A stretch of DNA of 64,000 bases from Lentzea cavernae. Lineage in GTDB: Bacteria > Actinomycetota > Actinomycetes > Mycobacteriales > Pseudonocardiaceae. The position numbers were made by a program, and so were the translations under genes. Below, piece after piece: positions 61,009 through 64,000 of the stretch. The notes under the pieces were generated by a model. That model saw only the letters and a list, made by a program, of their open reading frames with translations. It was not told the origin of the DNA and made no database searches. The stretch covers positions 186,001 through 250,000 of the forward strand of contig NZ_BNAR01000011.1 in assembly GCF_014653695.1 (NCBI RefSeq), read 5' to 3'. Every line of letters begins with the position of its first letter. Position 1 is the stretch's first letter.

Positions 61009-61860
61009 TCAGGACTGGACGGGCTGCTCGGCCGGAGCCTCGGCAGCGGCCTCGGCCGGTGCCTCGGTCGCGACGGCGGCGTTGGTGGTCAGGAGCTCCT
61101 GCTCCCACTCCGCCAGCGGCTCGTCGGCGGCCTGGGGCTTGTCCTGGCCGTCAGCGGCGTCGCGGCGACCACCGGAGCGCTGCATGAGACCGGCGGCGGC
61201 GGCCTCGGCCACGACCTTGGTCAGCAGGGCGGCGGAACGGATCGCGTCGTCGTTGCCCGGAATCGGGTAGTCGACCTCGTCCGGGTCGCAGTTCGTGTCG
61301 AGGATCGCGACGATCGGGATGTTCAGCTTGCGAGCCTCACCGACCGCGATGTGCTCCTTCTTGGTGTCCACGATCCACACGGCGCTGGGCACCTTGGACA
61401 TGTCGCGGATACCGCCGAGCGTGCGCTCCAGCTTGTCCTTCTCGCGGTTCATCATCAGGATTTCCTTCTTGGTGAAACCCTGGAAACCGCCGGTCTGCTC
61501 CATCGACTCGAGCTCCTTGAGGCGCTGAAGCCTCTTGTGGACCGTCGAGAAGTTGGTGAGCATGCCGCCCAGCCAGCGCTGGTTCACGTAGGGCATGCCG
61601 ACGCGGAGCGCCTCGTTGGCGATGGCCTCCTGCGCCTGCTTCTTCGTGCCGATGAACAGGATCGACCCGCCGTGCGCGACCGTTTCCTTCACGAACTCGA
61701 AAGCCCGGTCGATGTAGGTCAGCGTCTGCTGCAGGTCGATGATGTAGATGCCGTTGCGCTCGGTGAAGATGTAGCGCTTCATCTTCGGGTTCCAGCGCCG
61801 GGTCTGGTGCCCGAAGTGCACGCCGCTGTCAAGCAGCTGCTTCATGGTTACGACGGCCAT
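61009..61860 (-). CDS. rpsB: 30S ribosomal protein S2
   Basis: The 283-residue protein (MAVVTMKQLLDSGVHFGHQTRRWNPKM) is S2 with the family's RWLGGMLTNF and PIVAILDTNCDPDEVDYPIPGNDDA. A C-terminal tail of about 50 residues is rich in Ala, Glu and Pro, common in actinobacteria. The 372 bp upstream to the M23 gene hold its promoter and a long leader. Confidence 0.98.
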   Translation of the reverse strand: MAVVTMKQLLDSGVHFGHQTRRWNPKMKRYIFTERNGIYIIDLQQTLTYIDRAFEFVKETVAHGGSILFIGTKKQAQEAIANEALRVGMPYVNQRWLGGMLTNFSTVHKRLQRLKELESMEQTGGFQGFTKKEILMMNREKDKLERTLGGIRDMSKVPSAVWIVDTKKEHIAVGEARKLNIPIVAILDTNCDPDEVDYPIPGNDDAIRSAALLTKVVAEAAAAGLMQRSGGRRDAADGQDKPQAADEPLAEWEQELLTTNAAVATEAPAEAAAEAPAEQPVQS

Positions 61861-62232
61861 GGCCGGTTCGCACCTCATCTGTAGGACACGCGAGGTCTCG
61901 CCTTTGCGCGTCATTCCGGTTGTCGCCTCTGGCCGGGGTAGGCCGTCAGCCCTGGTGCCTTCGCCGCCGCCCGCACCCGCGGAGCATCTCTGCACCCTCA
62001 GGACCGTCGGACGTCGTGACTCGACCCTGCTGGGATCAGCCGGTCGGATCTGCGTTGGCACGCGAAGTCGTCCCGCGCACAGACGGGACGCGCCCAAAAG
62101 TCTACTCCCCACCCCCGACAAAACTCGAATCGCCCCCATCCCACCCAGGGCAGTTGTCCACAACCGGCGAGTAATCCACAGCTCCCCGATCACCCCTGGT
62201 CCCCCGAGCCCCACCCGGCCCACTGTTGACCC
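61861..62232. promoter_or_regulatory. rpsB / M23 divergent promoter gap with two DnaA-box-like sites
   Basis: No gene fits in this gap. TTGTCCACA (62154-62162) equals the actinomycete DnaA-box consensus, and TAATCCACA (62172-62180) differs from TTATCCACA by one base. They are in the same orientation, 18 bp apart. On the rpsB side a GTCCCG/CGGGAC hairpin is visible in the expected 5' leader. Exact promoters could not be placed. Confidence 0.45.
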
Positions 62233-62706
62233 ATGCCCCTCCTCCCCACCGCCCTGCTCCTCACGGCCCTCCTGACCCCGTCGCCGGACCGCTTCACCTG
62301 GCCCCTGCCCCCGCCGCACCAGGTGGTCCGCGCCTTCGAGGCCCCGGTCACCCCGTTCGGCCCCGGCCACCGGGGCGCCGACCTGGCCGCCCCCGCCGGC
62401 GCCCCGGTCCTCGCCGCGGCCGACGCCACGGTGGTCTTCGCAGGCGCGGTGGCAGCCAGAACCCTGGTCTCCCTGGACCACCGCAACGGCCTGCGCACCA
62501 CCTACGAGCCCATCGCCCCCACCGTCACAGCGGGCCACCCGGTCCGCCGAGGCGAGGTCATCGGCCACCTCCAGCCAGGCCACTGCCATTCCCCCTGCCT
62601 GCACTGGGGAGCCCGCAAGGGCCACGCCTACCTCGACCCGCTCCGCCTGGTGACCACGGCCCGCGTACGCCTGCTCCCCCTGCCCACCCCGCCCCGGGGC
62701 GGCTGA
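62233..62706 (+). CDS. Secreted M23-family peptidase (LytM-like)
   Basis: The 157-residue protein has an N-terminal hydrophobic signal (MPLLPTALLLTALLT), then a minimal M23 domain with metal ligands H-x-x-x-D in GHRGADLA and H-x-H-type CLHWG. A cysteine pair CHSPC flanks the active site. It likely cuts peptidoglycan cross-bridges or acts as an amidase activator. A gene of this type often stands between whiG and rpsB in actinomycetes. Confidence 0.88.
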   Translation: MPLLPTALLLTALLTPSPDRFTWPLPPPHQVVRAFEAPVTPFGPGHRGADLAAPAGAPVLAAADATVVFAGAVAARTLVSLDHRNGLRTTYEPIAPTVTAGHPVRRGEVIGHLQPGHCHSPCLHWGARKGHAYLDPLRLVTTARVRLLPLPTPPRGG

Positions 62707-62883
62707 CGACCTCCGCCGCGCGCAGGCCCCCGCGCGGCGCTCCGGCAGGGCGCTCCCCGCATCCTCGGCGGGTCGACCAGCGGCGCACCCCTCACCCGCC
62801 GCAAGCGCCCTCCAGGTGCCGGGAGGCGGCACCCCGCTCACCAGCCGCCTCCCGGCCCACCTGGGCCACTCACCGCCTGCCTG

Positions 62884-63000
62884 CCTCGCGTGCCACCGGG
62901 GCCACACCGCTCACTTCGCCAGCCTCGCGCGCCACCGGGGTCGCACCACTCACTTCGCGACCTCGCGCGCACCGCGGGCTCACCGCTCACTTCGCCAGCC
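62884..63000. repeat. Three tandem copies of a unit of about 39 bp
   Basis: Copies begin with CCTCGCG at 62884, 62923 and 62961 and each includes CACCG-like and CTCACTTCGC words. They differ at several bases, so the array is old or under no constraint. Confidence 0.75.
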
Positions 63001-63052
63001 GACCGGCGCCGCACTCCCACCGACGAGCCAGCGGGTCGCCACCCGCCACCGC

Positions 63053-63172
63053 CCGCCGACCCACCGACCCGCCGACCCACCGACCCACCGACCCGCCGAC
63101 CCGCCGACCCGCCGACCCGCCGACCCGCCGACCCGCCGACCCGCCGACCCGCCGACCCGCCGACCCGCCGAC
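63053..63172. repeat. Microsatellite of 15 eight-base units
   Basis: The unit is CCGCCGAC. Units 2, 4 and 5 read CCACCGAC and the other twelve are identical. A sixteenth partial unit follows. The period of eight shifts the frame at each unit, which argues against a coding role. Confidence 0.95.
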
Positions 63173-63831
63173 CCGCCGCGAAGCAGCATGAGCGCGCGCC
63201 ACGCCTTCGATCCAGCCAACATCCACATGTCCACTTCCAGCCCCCACGAGGTGGGCGTCCAACACCTCAGGCTGCGGTCCTGCACCATCGCTCCGCCGCG
63301 CTCTTACAGCACTGACCAGCCGACCCAGGCGTTCCCGGCCGTCCGAACCGGTCGCCCGCCGCCAATCGACCAAACCGGCGCCGGCCTCTCAGCCAGCAGT
63401 TCTCCAATCGCGAGCTCCTGGCCGGCTGTTCTCCGACTGCCCGTCTCTGGACATGGCTGTTCGCCAGTTGCCCGCTTCTCGGCGCGACTGTCGGCTACCG
63501 GCACGACCGCAGCTGATCCCGTGTGCGATCTGTCGGGACTGGACGCAGCGGTTCCTCGGCTACGCGGCGACGAATCCGGCTGCCCAACGTCCGCGCGGCA
63601 CTCGGCGTCGCGGTCAGCGACCGGCCCGGCTTGCGGGTTCAGGAGTTCGTCGAATGCCCGAGCGGGCACGCGGCGTGTTTGGAGCCAACCCAAGGCCCAC
63701 CCGTTCGAGTGAATTAGCCCTGACGCGGGGCGGAGAGGGGTGTGAACCGCCTTTGCGAGGCCCTCGCGGCTTCCCGGTACGGTGTTCGGCAGCCCGGCGT
63801 TGGCCAGGCTGCTGGGGTGGTCGGGGTGCGG

Positions 63832-64000
63832 TCAGGCCTCGGACTGCTCGTTGAGCTTGGTGCGCAGGCGCAGGACAGCGCGGGTGTGCAGCTGGCAGAC
63901 CCTGGACTCGGTCACGCCGAGGACCTTGCCGATCTCGGCGAGGGTCAGGTTCTCGAAGTAGTAGAGGGTCACGACCACGCGGTCGCGTTCTGCCAGCTGG
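63832..64000 (-). CDS. whiG: WhiG/FliA-type RNA polymerase sigma factor, C-terminal part
   Basis: The frame runs off the window edge and encodes the last 55 or so residues, ending KLNEQSEA. LAERDRVVVTLYYFENLTLAEIGKVLGVTESRVCQLHTRAV, read in pieces, is sigma region 4.2 of the WhiG/FliA class that recognises the -35 element. WhiG starts aerial-hypha sporulation in Streptomyces. The position next to M23-rpsB-tsf supports whiG. Confidence 0.88.
   Translation of the reverse strand, partial: QLAERDRVVVTLYYFENLTLAEIGKVLGVTESRVCQLHTRAVLRLRTKLNEQSEA

Larger units (their letters stand above)
62707..63831. other. Repeat-rich gap without a convincing gene
   Basis: Long open frames here are low-complexity Pro/Arg/Ala sequence and overlap one another in several frames, so I call no gene. 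The gap contains a three-copy repeat at 62884-63000, a 15-copy 8-bp repeat at 63053-63172, and loose repeats of about 35 bp at 63400-63500. Confidence 0.7.

Noticed and set aside
63053..63172. CRISPR array
   Set aside because: The repeat is 8 bp with no spacers; it is a microsatellite.
62816..63712. A 298-codon open frame in the whiG-M23 gap
   Set aside because: It is low-complexity and translates the 8-bp microsatellite; equally long frames exist in the other registers and no ribosome-binding site is seen.

Overview
The window is chromosomal DNA from a high-GC mycothiol-producing actinomycete. A filamentous Pseudonocardiales-type organism (Lentzea, Lechevalieria, Saccharothrix or Actinosynnema-like) fits best. 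The grounds are the strong GC bias and GTG starts, a mycothione reductase gene, a WhiG-type sigma factor gene, a DasR-type operator, a HspR-type (HAIR) operator, and gene order shared with Mycobacterium and Streptomyces. The genus is inferred; no rRNA or other marker is present. I saw no phage, insertion sequence with a transposase, CRISPR array, tRNA or rRNA gene.

Layout. 1-4.8 kb: the 3' end of bioF, a GNAT enzyme, three secreted trypsin-like proteases (one with an odd oxyanion-hole residue), a LysE exporter and an M48 protease. 4.8-10.2 kb: alpha/beta hydrolase, ABC exporter, Vat-like acetyltransferase and a membrane patatin, all on the plus strand. 10.2-13 kb: a candidate leader peptide with RNA hairpins before a free-standing single-chain PheRS-like gene, a SAM methyltransferase and a decayed P450. 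13-20 kb: lon with a HAIR operator, two AMIN-like secreted proteins, a polysaccharide deacetylase, a PEBP protein, a 144-nt inverted repeat, and mtr. 20-25 kb: VOC protein, MFS exporter, FadR-type regulator, epoxide hydrolase and an AlkZ-like DNA glycosylase, which together look like a genotoxin-defence module. 25-30.4 kb: LysR/EamA, cobQ, a hydrolase, and an ABM-domain protein with its MarR regulator.

30.4-38.6 kb: a conserved minus-strand block (map, lipoprotein PBP, DUF4081-GNAT, ispG, rip1-type M50 protease, dxr) in the same order as in mycobacteria, preceded by a 149-bp tandem repeat and a 43-codon ORF coupled to the PBP gene. 38.6-46.5 kb: a two-component system with an unusual kinase, and a polyamine-type ABC transporter whose genes are split by a TetR-P450 pair. 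46.5-56.8 kb: DUF2631, a quinone-oxidoreductase/HxlR pair, a Ser/Thr kinase, a secreted metalloprotease-lectin with a DasR-type site, carbonic anhydrase, rlmN, PadR, an aldo/keto reductase, and proteins of unknown function.

57.6-64 kb: the classical cdsA-frr-pyrH-tsf-rpsB translation/lipid block, an M23 peptidase, a 1.1-kb repeat-rich gap, and the 3' end of whiG.

Start codons were chosen from ribosome-binding sites, family length and neighbour spacing. They are marked where uncertain. Functions rest on motif recognition by eye, without database searches.
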